NCBI RefSeq assembly: GCF_963675165.1
Contig: NC_087386.1
Location: 2,978,169-3,042,168, forward strand
Direction of reading: 5' to 3'
Length of the DNA stretch: 64,000 nucleotides
From: Halichondria panicea
Lineage: Eukaryota > Porifera > Demospongiae > Suberitida > Halichondriidae
The position numbers and the translations under genes were made by a program. Below, piece after piece: positions 33,439 to 45,200 of the stretch; positions within the stretch are counted from its first letter, which is position 1, and each line of letters opens with the position of its first letter. A model generated the notes under the pieces. The model was not told the origin of the DNA and did no database searches. It saw only the letters and a program-made list of their open reading frames with translations.

Positions 33439-33908
33439 TACCGTATTCACCCGAATTACCGGGACACTCTATTCTAAGGGACACTTCGGACTTACGTAAT
33501 TTTTTTCACTCTATATTAAGGAGCAACAGGAAATGTAAATATTTTTAGACGTCCCGATCTAATTATAACGAAAAAGAGCGTGTTAGCTCGATAGAGACTC
33601 AAAACTCTTAGAACTCTCTGGATTCTACTCTCTGGCAACGTAATATGTCACTGACGGTTGAAGACACCACTTTGTAGACATGGAACCCGCGTACACAGCT
33701 TCTAAACTGCACGAAAGACATTTTAGTGCAGAGCTAGCCTCGGCCTGGAATCGAGGCCGTGTACGTACCTTAAATGGGGAAATATTACTACGGGACACCC
33801 TAATACAAGGGACACTTCGACTTTAACGTAATTTTTCTTGCTCTATTCCAAGGGACACTGCAAGCCGTAATTATTTTTTGTGTCCCGGTAATTCGGGTGA
33901 ATACGGTA
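33439..33908. mobile_element. MITE-like element, perfect 28-bp terminal inverted repeats
   Basis: A 470-bp element in the AFMID pseudogene. 33439-33466 is the exact reverse complement of 33881-33908 (ends taccgtattcacccg). Sub-terminal repeats of aagggacact occur at both sides (33477-33486, 33784-33860). No transposase is present. TA at both outer ends is consistent with a TA target site. Confidence 0.88.
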
Positions 33909-35191
33909 GTTAAAGCATAGATACTGTACACTCCGTGGATGTGAAACACTTCCGCCCACTACCAAAAGTCCTGAAACACTCATTGCAACGGATGACACGG
34001 ACGGAGTATCCGGAATTCCGTATAGTATACGGAATCTACTGCATACAATAATAATCAATAATAATCTAACTACGTGTGAGTGATAGGATAACTGAAGCTC
34101 CCAGTCCAAGTTCTTCCAGTGCTAACTGATTCTCTGCGCAGGGAGAGATGTTCATGAATGAAAGTGGAAATGCAGAAATCATATTGGAACCTGACAAATT
34201 TAGATCTAGCTACATGTACACTGCTGACTTAATTTTTGTGATATTGTATATAGCACAGCATGTATGCACACAGAATATTATATAGGCAGGCATCCATGCA
34301 TGGAGATAGACTTAGTAGTAGACAACTAAATGGAAAACTAAAACTGATTTAAAGTTGAAGGAGGATTCTTCTTCGTCTTATCGCTATACTTGTGCTTGTA
34401 CACTTGTTTGTTAGTCTTGCATTGCATCAGGGAATAATTATGCTCCTTTCCGCTTCCTTTGGTGATAGAGCATTACCTAAATTAAAAAAGTATGTTAGAA
34501 TGCACATAATAATTTACTCCGGCCGCTGTACGTACGATCATGTATGCATTATCATCATACAGTACATTTGTATGAGTAAACATGTTCACCACAAAAAGAC
34601 ACGCTTTCCTGAAATAACAAAACATTTACTGAGGGTCAAAATAGATTCTCCTGGTATAAGGACATCTATATTATTGAATGACCACATCATTTAAGTGATG
34701 GAGCTTTTTGTTGGCAAGATCGCCTAACCACAAGATAGGTACTGTTGAACACCTAATTTTGACCTATCATTCAGTTTGCTGCTAGCCTTATACATTTTCT
34801 TAAGTGCTGAACACATTCTCCCAGTACTTCACTTCATTGACTAACAGGAAAGCAAAGCGAAATGTTCCAACCATAAACCCAACCAAAGATCGCCTAACCA
34901 CAAACTTGTCACCTAGTAAGTTACAGACAAAAATGAGCTCCAAAAGGCTATCCACTAATAATGCAGGCTCAATATCCATGCTCTATGATAGACTTACCTC
35001 CCACCTACAAGTACAGGAGACCTTCTCCTCCACTGAAGCCACAAGTGGGCAGCTGTGCAAGAAAAACAACACTAAAAGTGTCCATTTCTGCAGCTGGGTG
35101 CCGTTGCAAGTGAGTGAACACAAATACTCCGTAATCTACCCGTATACTACCTACGTTTCACATCCACAGAGTGTACAGTATCTATGGTTAA
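33909..35191. mobile_element. Candidate 1.3-kb inverted-repeat element
   Basis: The left arm 33909-33947 (catagatactgtacactc, then gtggatgtgaaac) is mirrored with few changes by 35155-35191. It abuts the element ending at 33908. A 152-codon open frame at 34804-35262 runs past the right arm, has no recognisable motif and is probably not a gene. Short repeats agatcgcctaaccacaa occur at about 34719 and 34888. Confidence 0.5.
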
Positions 35192-35225
35192 AGCAATCCA
35201 CGAAAATAACTCGCTATACAGTACT

Positions 35226-35281
35226 AGCCTCAATTCAAGGCCGATTAAAATACGTATTTTAATCGTCCTTGAATCGAGGCT
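35226..35281. repeat. 56-bp near-perfect palindrome
   Basis: Two 28-bp arms with two mismatches meet with no loop (attaaaatac / gtattttaat at the centre). Outer sequence agcctcaattcaaggccg belongs to the same family as 33098-33143. It would form a cruciform or a snap-back insertion product. Confidence 0.85.
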
Positions 35282-35409
35282 ATACATGTACATGCACCCT
35301 ACCACTGCAGCTACAGAGCTCAGACGAAAAACACTCTTTCTGTTGTCTATGGAGACAGGAGCTCTAGTGAGACTCGACCTTGACATGTTATCCAAGTAAT
35401 AACTCCTAG

Positions 35410-36815
35410 CCAAAGGTTTATGTTTAATCGTTTATTAATTGACTGGTCTCAATTAATAGGATGCGGTTATGGTGCTCAAATGGCACTCTAGAAGCATTCT
35501 TGGAATATTTGGCAGCTAATTACTATGCATAAGGGCAACAACTCTTGATAAGGGTAATATTGTTTACATGTTTCCACTTAGTAGAGTGTGGCACCAGTCA
35601 CCACCATTATGACGATACCTTGCCTAGTAAAATAGTCGAATACAGTGGAACCTCCATAAAATGGACACCATTGGGGAACAGCCTTTTGGCCGTTACAGAG
35701 AGGTGGTCTTTGTTGAGAGGTTTCGATTGCCAACCATACACATGTATATGCTCTGAGTCAATTCCTGCTGCAATCTTGGAGCTTTGCTAACTGCTTCTCT
35801 AGCTCACCCAAGAAGGCTGTATAGGGACAAGCTACATTTAGCAGCGATTTTCAACGATTGTGGCAAAATAATGCTATCTCAGTAATAATTTCCTGCTAAT
35901 TCTGGGTGTGGCTGTCTGTTCTGAGAGGTTATTTCTATTGCTAAAAGCTGATTTGGGACTACAAAGCTGCTCGTTATAATGGGATAGAGAGGTGGCTGTT
36001 CCTGAGAGGTTGCTTTACAGTGAAGTCATTGTGGTTTCAATCCGGACCTGAGCTCTTGGCCGTTTTATAGCATGTGGTTGCTCTTCGGAGATGGTCGTTA
36101 ATGGAGGTTCCACTGTAGCATGCAAGTTACATCGTAGGATGCATACATTGTACCTTGCAATGGCAACGAAGGCAGCATTATGAGTTAGATCACGTGTTCC
36201 CTATAATGAGAACATTTGGCTTCAACCTTCAACCTGCTTACCTAATGTTGTGTTTGGGGGTTATGTCAGAACTGAGTCCTTCTTGTGGTTTTTTAGGCTA
36301 TGTCAGGACTGAGATTTGTTTCTTTTCGCTAATGTGTTGTTTTGGGTCCCACAATTACTGAGGTCTCTTTGTTAGTGCATGACCTGCTTGGTTAGTCTTG
36401 TATATTATCAATGCAAGCGTTTGAAGCCCATGCAGATTACATAATAGTTATTTGGCTGAATGCTCCCTAACCATGGTTGTATAATTGTGCTTACTCATGT
36501 TTTGTAAGCTTGCATGATTTTTCATTTGTAGGTTATGTATAAGCTGCAATGTTTCATATGCGTACATGACTATGTTGTACAGCCTGTAGTAAGATCTGTT
36601 CCAACTGTTTAACTTTACTGTACTATCACAGTGGTTACGAATTGTTGCAGCGGAGCGACGTAGCTTATACATTGTACATGTAGGTTGCCAGAGCCACAAA
36701 AATGGTACACTTTGAGTTGGCGTTAGAATAATGGAGTTCTTATCATTTGTACCCCTTATTTGAATAAAATCATTGCATATCTTGCGTATTCCACACCCAC
36801 GGTATTATTGTGAAC
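35410..36815. repeat. Segmental duplication, AFMID intron 2 block in copy A
   Basis: Diverged match to about 48810-49876. Shared strings include ggtgctcaaatggcac, ggcaccagtcaccacc, tagatcacgtgtt and cacccacggtattattgtga. The match stops at about 36812, where sequence from DHX9 exon 23 begins. Confidence 0.8.
35641..36117. mobile_element. MITE-like element, 17-bp perfect inverted ends
   Basis: 477 bp bounded by tacagtggaacctccat and its exact reverse complement (36101-36117). It is absent from the matching place in copy B, so it inserted after the duplication. Same end family as 26718-26862. Confidence 0.85.
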
Positions 36816-36859
36816 AAGGCAATTTTTTACATTGCAAATATTAGTCGGATTTACCTAGC

Positions 36860-37215
36860 TGTTCCTATGATGCTATCCTTCATTGTACTGAATACTAAAT
36901 TTACCCCCAGCCCTTCAAATAGGCAATTAATTATTTTATAGAAAGAACTTTCGTGTTCCTTTGGTGATATTATTTTTCTTCTTTGTATAGGATTCCGCTG
37001 ACCTAAGCCTGGAGGCGGGCGCTCTGATTGGTGGACTGAGACATGCTCACATGCATGGCAACCAACACAGCTCTGCTGGGTCGCCTGGATGACGGAATTA
37101 TTCAAGTCGCTTTCTGCTTAAAAGCCACACCTGCCAATCACAGATCTGTGTACGTTATACTCACAAACACACAGTTTAACACTATTATGTAATGTGATGT
37201 AACTTACATGTATGA
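36860..37215 (+). pseudogene. DHX9: Dead copy of DHX9 exon 23 and flanking intron
   Basis: 36991-37149 matches DHX9 exon 23 (26338-26544) after a matching acceptor (ttgtatag). One base is lost early (gacctaagcc for gaccttaagcc), and stretches are missing in the middle (caggccattgacgac) and near the end. The frame is broken. It is separated from its own downstream part (42075-42232) by about 5 kb containing the Eph-like gene. Confidence 0.88.
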
Positions 37216-37231
37216 TATTATGCTGAGTGTA

Positions 37232-37456
37232 GAAAAGATTCTTAAGAGACTGCAACCGCAAGTAAAAGTATAGCCATACAACTCGAGAAAGAAGCTTTAG
37301 TTTGCAAATCCACGAATCAAAATCCAAGAGAACGTGGCTAGAAGCCTATAAAAGCTGTTAGTTTTCATCGCATTGCAACCATTGAGCAGTTACAGCTGGA
37401 ATAGACACACACCCGCACACGCACACGCACACACACACACACACACCCGCACACGC

Positions 37457-37501
<45 letters not shown>

Positions 37502-37545
37502 CAGCTTTGCCGTATTCTTCGTGCGGCTAAGCCTTGAGGCATAAT
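37232..37545 (-). repeat. Inverted copy of a ~300-bp dispersed repeat (left)
   Basis: Reverse complement of the sequence at 41126-41361. Shared strings include cttctagccacgttctcttg, aaactaacagctt and aagcttctttctcgag. This copy is lengthened by a CA microsatellite at 37406-37499. No open frame; the type of element is unknown. Confidence 0.85.
37406..37499. repeat. (CA)n microsatellite inside the left inverted-repeat copy
   Basis: About 94 bp of CA repeats with cccgcacacgcac interruptions. The same internal position in the right-hand copy has only a short tgtgtgtgtgtg run, so the run expanded in one copy or contracted in the other. Confidence 0.9.
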
Positions 37546-37694
37546 AAGAGCAGCATACATTAGTATGTGTAGTTGTAGCATACCATGTACTTCGAAGCAC
37601 ATCATATTATTTGTTGTACAGTTTAACATGAATTAAACAACAACTTCGTAGTCTATGACAGTTTCATGCATATTGTCTGGAACAGTTCCCACAA

Positions 37695-40006
37695 TTAATG
37701 CGATCCGGCATTCGGCTGAGTGGCAGGGTTGGTTCCTTCATATGATAGATTCGGCTGAGTGGCAGGGTTGAGTTCTTCATGTGATGGGGATCCTTCATGT
37801 GATAGATGCACCACCTGCATTTTCCGTAGCTCAATCTCTAGTTTCCACACTCGCTTCTTGTGGTACAAATAAGCAATGCAGATGACAACACTTATAACAG
37901 CGATTGCAGCATTCACTACAGCCACAACAGACACAGTTAGCCCCACTACTAGTTTAGAGTTTGCTGGGGCAGTTAATACAGTAGTTGTAGTTAATACAGT
38001 AGTTGTAGTTGCAGTCTGTCTGGTAGCTTGAACAAGTGCATCTCCTCTGGCCAGAATTAACACCTCTTCCACAGGGATCTGATCCGTTATATCTGTCTCT
38101 GATGTCACAAACACTGTGTACTCAATGTCTGGGAATAGACCTGTGCACACACAGTGTATGGGGGGTGGGGGTGCATATGATTATTATGCATGCTTTAGAG
38201 TATATATAGGGTTAGATAATTATTATTATTGAGCATCCCAACTCCCAAGTGCATAATGTGCATGACTATAGTACGTAGCTGCTTACCTCCAATCACTCCT
38301 ATGGTGGAGGTGACAGTATTAGATAGTCTGATATCATTCTCCTCAGCCGCCCTGATCCAGAGGTTGTATCGTAGCTCATCTCTCCCCCTACCTCCAGTGG
38401 ATACTGGCTCCTCCCAGGCTAGTGTTAGTGTGGTACTGGATGTACTCACCACTCTTACATTGAGTGGAGGGGACGGGGGAACTGCATGGGTGTGTGTTAT
38501 ATTGACATTATGAATACTAGGGAAATGGTTGAAATTCTTCTCAATATTCCCAATAACTATGCTGTTGTAAACGACACAACAATATAGATCTATATCAAAA
38601 TGGTTTAGAAAAACTAATGCTGTGTATATCAATATACTTATCTCTGTAATCTATTCCCAATTCAAGAAGCTGTATAATCATATGCATGTATGCGATAAAT
38701 TATAGTATAAAGCAATCATATAATGGGTCATTTATTCAGTCCTGATTGTTGTTCAGATCACTAACGATTATAGTTTACCCAAATATCATTATCATCCAAC
38801 TCACGGGTGCAGGGAAGGTCCACCTCTTGTGGTTTTCTGTAGTAGCCATCATCACATGGACACTCTGCTAGGCCTGAGGCTGTACTGTTGCTGTTGCTAG
38901 GGCATGTTAGGCACTCCCCATTAGCCACACTGGCATAGAACCCAGGGTCACAGGCTGTGAGTGTGTGTAAGGAGGGGGTATTAATATAACAGTATATACA
39001 ATTGCCAGTGAGCCCAAACTGAAAACATGTGATGATACTTACACAAACAAGTTCCTCCGTTCATGGTGGGAACAAACCCAGTGTTGCACTCACACCTACT
39101 GGAGGCTGCAGCAACCCAGTTACCACTCTCCAAACAAATGAGTGACACTACTGTGCTGGAGTTCTGGACACAGGATGCATTAACGTTGAGCTGTATGCCA
39201 GACCCCACTGTTGGAGCTATTGTCTCAGGACGCACCACCAAGTTGACTGTTTCACCAGGACAGACATTATAGAAGACAATCAGTCGAGAGATGGCAATAC
39301 AAGTGCCAGGATCTCTAATAGCGAGGTAGAATCCAGACTCATCGGTGTTGAATCCAAAGTTTTCAGTATTTTTTGTGGTAGTTCCAAAGACCTGAGTTGT
39401 CAAGGTTCGTATAAGTGCATAATTATCAGTTTCCCTGGCAACTACAGGATTTATTACAGAGGTCTCGTACTTCAGTATGTCAAACGTTCTCCTGCATCTT
39501 GTACTGCTTTCATCAGGGCAAATGCTCTGCTGGTATTCAATCTGTACAGAGACTTGCTGTAGGAAATATTCATCTACTGTTCTATTAATGTGCTGAGTGA
39601 AAAGCCAGTTGTTCTGATCTCCACCTGACCAACCACAAACAGTGACGACAGACATACAGTTAGATCCTTGTTCTACCCACTGAAGAAAGGAAGAGATGAG
39701 ATCAGTGCAATTTGACACTGCTTAGGATAATTAGCTAGAATTACTTACTGATGATTGGGTCCCAATGGGATTGTTACCATCAAGGTCCACTGCCTGCCAC
39801 ACTGGATTAGAGTTTGGTGGGAGCAATCGGTTGTAGTGACTGGAGTCCATTAGAATCCTTCCATTAGGAGGGTCCTCCACAATGTTCACTCCAAGGGCAG
39901 GTAGAGATACTGAACACAGTTCTTGTTCATCTCCTGGAGCCTGTCCAGCCACCATTCTCAGCACACCCACCATCAGCAGCAGGATGGCTATAGCTATCAT
40001 CTTCAT
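37695..40006 (-). CDS. Eph-like receptor without a kinase domain
   Basis: Eph receptors bind ephrins on neighbouring cells and signal through a cytoplasmic kinase. Five exons, 39778..40006, 39043..39717, 38805..38954, 38287..38481 and 37695..38140, give 564 residues with all phases agreeing. Signal peptide about 1-21 (ILLLMVGVLRMVAG). Eph ligand-binding-like domain about 30-250: NNWLFTQHINRT, RRTFDILKYET, ESGFYLAIRDPGTCIAI and YNVCPGE match the family signature. A cysteine-rich Eph-type module at about 290-350 includes CDPGFYASVANGECLTCP. One FN3 domain covers about 353-450 (TLTLAWEEPVSTGG). The membrane segment is 480-509, then a 55-residue tail with a duplicated segment (NPATQPN) and a stop. 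No kinase or SAM domain follows. The donor of exon 1 is chosen as gtaaca (60-bp intron); the alternative gtaagt would leave a 31-bp intron and break the frame. Confidence 0.82.
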
Positions 40007-41125
40007 TGTGCATATATAATTATGGCTGCAGCTAATAGTATGCTGTCTACATGTAGATATTATAATATTGGACTGAGTTGAGCCCCACCCCCCTCATTTT
40101 TATATAACTTGTAACATCACACAGCCACCACAAGCAATCATGAGTGTCCATTATTTATTGTGCTAGATACATGTATAGTATATAGAGGCTATAGTGTCCC
40201 TATACCCAGTGACAGTGTTGACCCCACAGAGAGTGCATGCTTGACAGAGGAGTGTGTGTTGTAGTCACGTCACCATGCAGACACTACACTATAGTCACCT
40301 TCATTCACTATTATTAAAAGTGAATGGAGAGAGCATGAATAATTTATAATTATTTATAGTAGCTATATAATTATGGGAGAGAGCATGCACATGCGTAATT
40401 CATATGAGAAGGTATCATCAATATAATTATTAACAGCTTCATATAATTATAGCTTCATTCTATTAATATGCGATACATGCACTCACACTCTACAAATACA
40501 CTGTGTTCTGTTTGTAGCCATCATAACTTGGACTTGATTACCTGCTAAAATAGGAAAGTGCTAAAATCTCACGTGTAGTAGTGTGTGGCTCGTTGCATGA
40601 ATTGTTTTGTCCTTCACAAATTAATGTTAGTTCTTGCAAAGAATATATAATTAATGGCATGCACTTAATAATTATGTGTTTGCATGATTTTTTAACCTAG
40701 TGTCTTGGTTTGATCACATCTCTTGGATCGATTTAGTGTAGTCGTGGTTTTATAATGAAGGAATGTAATTATGTATACAATAATGGCATGCACTTATGTG
40801 TTTGCATGATTTTTTAACCTAGTGTTTTGGCATCTCTCTTGGATCGATTAGTGTAGTCGTGGTTTCGTAATGAAGGAATGTGTTTGCCAAATATAATAGA
40901 TACAACGCACGCACAGGTTTGAGCTGCTCATACGTGTATAAGTATTATTGCTGAGTATGCATACTTGCGGGAGTAGGTAGGTCATGGTGCTTGTATATAT
41001 ATACGCTGAGTCGTAATTCTCTCCTGGATGACGGAATTATTCATGCACTTAAAAGCCACACCTGGAATCTCAGTGGCATAATTATAAATTTACTTCTATT
41101 GAGCTTTCACGTTATTGCGTGTCCT
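40007..41125. other. Non-coding interval upstream of the Eph-like gene
   Basis: Probable promoter of the Eph-like gene near 40010-40100, then AT-rich sequence. 40480-40930 matches AFMID intron 2 of copy B (49985-50345). It contains a local duplication (40655-40760 and 40785-40890, both with gcatgattttttaacctagtg). About 41029-41085 matches part of DHX9 exon 23 (ggatgacggaattattcatg), and 41098-41125 matches its downstream intron. Confidence 0.75.
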
Positions 41126-41361
41126 GATTATGCCTCGAGGCGTAGCCGCACAAGGGATACGGTAAAGCTGACTGTGTGTGTGTGTGTATTCCAGCAGCAA
41201 CTGCTCAAAGGTTGCAATGCGACGAAAACTAACAGCTTCTATAGGCTTCTAGCCACGTTCTCTTGGATTTTGATTCGTGGATTAGCAAACTAAAGCTTCT
41301 TTCTCGAGTTATGGCTAGTTTGACTCACATCGAAGGCTGTTGCAGTCTCTTCAGAATCTTT
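41126..41361 (+). repeat. Inverted copy of a ~300-bp dispersed repeat (right)
   Basis: Starts attatgcctcgaggcgtagc and matches the reverse complement of 37232-37545. Together the two copies bracket the Eph-like gene in a tail-to-head arrangement like that of a composite mobile segment. No open frame. Confidence 0.85.
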
Positions 41362-42074
41362 CATAGCATCATCTGTCCGCACAAACTTTCTATTCAACAT
41401 ATGAGTTAGCCTTGCACTAAAGCGCTAGCTTTTTGTTAGCTACAATACTCAGAAAATATCTGTTAAAACAGCTAGCAAGCAGTTGCCATTAATTTTGTGA
41501 AATTGATCTCTTTGGACACACCCTTTAATTATTCCTGTGGATGTAATGCGCATGCGCGCTCATTCCCCATGTGTGAGAAATAATATCCAAGATCCAGATC
41601 CAGATCCTCCTGGCAGAATCATCTTTGTCTTGAGCGCCTAGTAAGCCACAAAATACTACCATATAAAAATAATTATAGATAACAATATGCATGTACACAG
41701 GTCTTTTCTTCTTAGATATTTATATACACTGAACTCTTGGAAGAATCAATTTTCTTCTTTCTTGAGGGCCTGGTAAGCCAATAAATAACAACAATAGATG
41801 CATGTAAATAAGTCTTTTCTTCTCAGTGACTTTATATAGATAAACTAACTTTAATATAAAATTTATTATAGAAACTACTCTAATACTTTTGAGCGAAAGC
41901 AAAAACATGGCGAGAGGCATTAGCACAGCGCCAGCTTGAACACTAGTTGTAAGAGGTGTCTTTGTTTAATGAGTGCACATTTAGGTGTTCCACTGTATTC
42001 TCAAGTAATGGAGTGCTTGCCGAGTACTAACTCTAAACTCCCCCCACCCCCACCCCACACACACACACACACAG

Positions 42075-42232
42075 TCCCATTCACGCTCCATGAAGAAGTC
42101 AAAGTGCTTGTGGGTGTAGAGGTTGTGATTTCAGTGGTTTTCGAGGATGCTATGCTCCACGACGAACTTTCAGAGGTGGATTCAGAGTTTACATGGGTCC
42201 ACGACTACCTTACATTGGGCTGTTATATGAAC
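42075..42232 (+). pseudogene. DHX9: Dead copy of the DHX9 last (RGG) exon
   Basis: Matches 26914-27073. After the acceptor (cacacacag) the reading frame meets a TGA within six codons (tccatgaag), and several RGG glycine and arginine codons are changed. The 3' UTR, including the aataaacc polyadenylation region, is also copied (about 42339). Confidence 0.9.
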
Positions 42233-45200
42233 TCCAAAACTGTCATGTGAATATTTTGATATCACTTTGTTTTGTATTTGTTTATTGTCACTTATGTTTC
42301 ACCAACAATATTAATGTGGAGAACAAGTGTGTTAAAATAAACCAATGAGTAAACACCTCTGCGTCTCCTAGTGTTGTTTCATTATTAGACAAGAAATGCA
42401 CGTTTGTGTTCCATAACTAAGGTGTGTGTTTGTCTTGGAGTAGCTTGTGCAGTCACCTTGTCTGCTACGGTTGTACATATATTTATTAGGGAGAGTGTGC
42501 ATGCATATGTGTGTGTTACATAGAAAAGGCTTTGTACCAATTGATTGTTTCACTCCTTTTTTGTGCCTGAGGCTAAACTTCAACTTAGACACAGTGTGCA
42601 TGTTAAGTATTTACCTACCTATTAGCCAAATCAGCTAATAGCTATTATCTGAACTCTTCTATGCATTGATTATTGAAGCGTTTGCATTCTTAAGGAGCTA
42701 TGGATTTCAGTACTTGGCTGTTTATGTGTTTGTTGTCCCCACACTTGCGTACTCCCGTAATTTATTACTTCATCAGGTATAATCTCTTCGCTTCCTATAC
42801 TCATTAACCTCGCAAGGAGTGGTTATTGGATGACTATACAATTAGTCTGACTCGCGTTTCATTTTGATTCAGGATAACATCAGCAAATTTCAAAGAATGT
42901 CTATAGGTATATGGCTTTTCTATTAGTACTAGTGGGGATATTATACTTTGAGCATGCAAACAACACACACTGTATTTGCAAGTTTGCAAGCAATAGAGCA
43001 CTCTATTCGGATTCAGTTTGCATGTGTCCTCTCTCCGTTTGGGATGCAACCTTCACCTCTTAGCAATGCATGTATTTACAAAACAGCTGTACATATTGAC
43101 TATCACGCCCACCTGATTGTGTGCATGCAGTACTAGGAATGTACAGGAAACCACAGCACACAGTGCAAGCTATTTAGACAATTGTGCTAAAATTACTAGA
43201 CCACTCGCTCATGCACACTGCATATCTCTTGCAAGATGATATTCATAATTATAGTCAACACTTTGTATAGTATCCTGTGTCAAATCACATGATGGTACGT
43301 ATTGAACAAATTGCAGTTGCACCATTTTATTTAACTATGCATTACGTTATATGCACGTAATGCATGGTGTGCATGATCTTGGGGGTGATGGGTCAAAGAT
43401 CGAAGTTCAAATTCAATTATCAAATCTGTGATGTTATAAGTAAAGCACATGATTGACTCTGACTTCCTGATTGATAAGTCATGCATGGCTCTGGGTTATT
43501 GTGTCCTTTCAAACTGTGACTTCTTGTTGTGTTTTAGCCTTGTACATAATTTAATTGACGTACCACATCCATGTATGTGCCGCTGCTTTAAAACCCATTG
43601 TTCCTGCATGTCAGCTGCCTAGCATAAACAGGACACAGTCACATCAAAGTTAGACAGTCGATGCTAGTAGCAGGAAACTTATTAAGTATAATAGTCTGTT
43701 TGTTTGTTTTGTTCGTTGGCTAGTCACTCTGAGTACTATATAATATGCATGATTCCCAATAATAATGATATAGAGGGCTTCTACTGCATGTCTTATAATA
43801 TTGGTTGACTCCTGTCTCACAAACAACCGCCTTTCTGCTGTGTATATGCCTCAATTCTAGTCGAGACAATTGCTCATACATGTATATGGTGCCAGTCGAA
43901 TTAGTAACACGTACATCAAAATATGAATTTTATAGACCAACTCACAACACTTAATGCCATTACCATCCACCACATTCCATGCAGTGGGGCTTCTGTGGGA
44001 TAACTTGCCATATTTTGTGAAGATTTGATTTCCTTCCCCCTTTCCTATTTTTTACCTTTGATATATATATTTTAATTCAAACGGTTTATGTTGATGTCCT
44101 GAGTCACTTGAAGTAGGCTTTTAATTAGCAAAGAGAAACCCTTCTTGTGGACGATTCATTAGATCTTTCAGGATACATGTGTAAATAAAAGCAGCACTTG
44201 TACTGCTTTAAGTAGTATTCATGGCGAATCTTCAAAACCTGTTAACTAAAAATGAATTGGTCACATGAAGTTAATTACTTTTAGGTGTTGATGAGTGTTG
44301 GAAGGTGTTAATTGTGTAAATGACCCTATACATCCTCAGTTGAGCTATCTGCTGGAGTTGTTAAGCACAGCTGGCTACTACCTGAAATTAGACTTCCTAA
44401 TATGGTAAATTTATCCATCCATAGAAGAAGGTATATATATAGTGCGTGCGCCTATATTGATTACACCTACGCTATTTAGCTTTCATTTTCCTCGGGATCG
44501 CATGACCTTCATTCTCAGGACATGTTTAGCCAACAGCTTCATTGTGTGCCTCATGCATGGCTCAATACGGGGATTCTTATGCAGGAAGTTCCTTTGCACT
44601 ATATAAACCACCTTGTGCCCTCACTTTAGGTACAGCTCTCCTGCATGTTATGTAGGTAGAAAAATATGTAAATGTTATATGCACTTTTGGTGTAGTGTTC
44701 TGTGTACTGTTGTATAGGAATAGAGACCGACATTTTCCTACTATAAGCAGCTAGGAAACTGTAATATTTAGATAGATCTATACATTGTTCCCTAGGCAGA
44801 GACCTAGGCTCACATCTCTCAGTGCCTGTATTCATTTCCTATAACCTTTGTGGGGTTAGCAGATTAGTAAGGACAGCCACTGTGGCTTGTTATGTGCATG
44901 TTTGTACACTGATAATCCACGTGTAATGTTGAGAATCTCAATTAACTATCACACAATCCAGGCTGCCATTGAATTTTCATTTGTGTTTGATTTAAATAGT
45001 GCCAACAGTAGTACAATGTAGTAAACACATTTGTACAAACAAAAGTTATGAAGGGTACCAGATGTTACCTGTGTATGCAGCTTAATGGAGCGGGTACTCC
45101 AGTTTATTTTGACTCAAGTCCAATTTGTATAATATCTGCAGGTCTATATTCAAATCGGGATATTTGGATAACAAGATTATAGTACACACTGTAAGGCTTT

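Larger units (their letters stand above)
33171..35396 (+). pseudogene. AFMID: AFMID 5' fragment (exons 1 and 2), dead copy
   Basis: 33171-33288 matches AFMID exon 1 (47451-47586), including atggctgatgctggag and the gtacaa donor. It has lost single bases (gctgacac for gctggacac) and a longer stretch near the end, so the frame is broken. 35311-35396 matches exon 2 (47666-47764) after the acceptor ccactgcag but lacks about 10 bases and shifts frame. The intron between them, 79 bp in the live gene, has grown to about 2 kb by insertion of inverted-repeat elements. Later AFMID exons are not present in this copy. Confidence 0.88.

Noticed and set aside
34804-35262. 152-codon open frame on the plus strand
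   Set aside because: It spans a candidate inverted-repeat element and part of a palindrome, with no motif and no initiation or splice context, and has no counterpart in copy B.
39741-39778. Alternative donor gtaagt for exon 1 of the Eph-like gene
   Set aside because: It would leave a 31-bp intron, shorter than any other here, and put exon 2 out of frame; the gtaaca donor gives 60 bp and correct phase.
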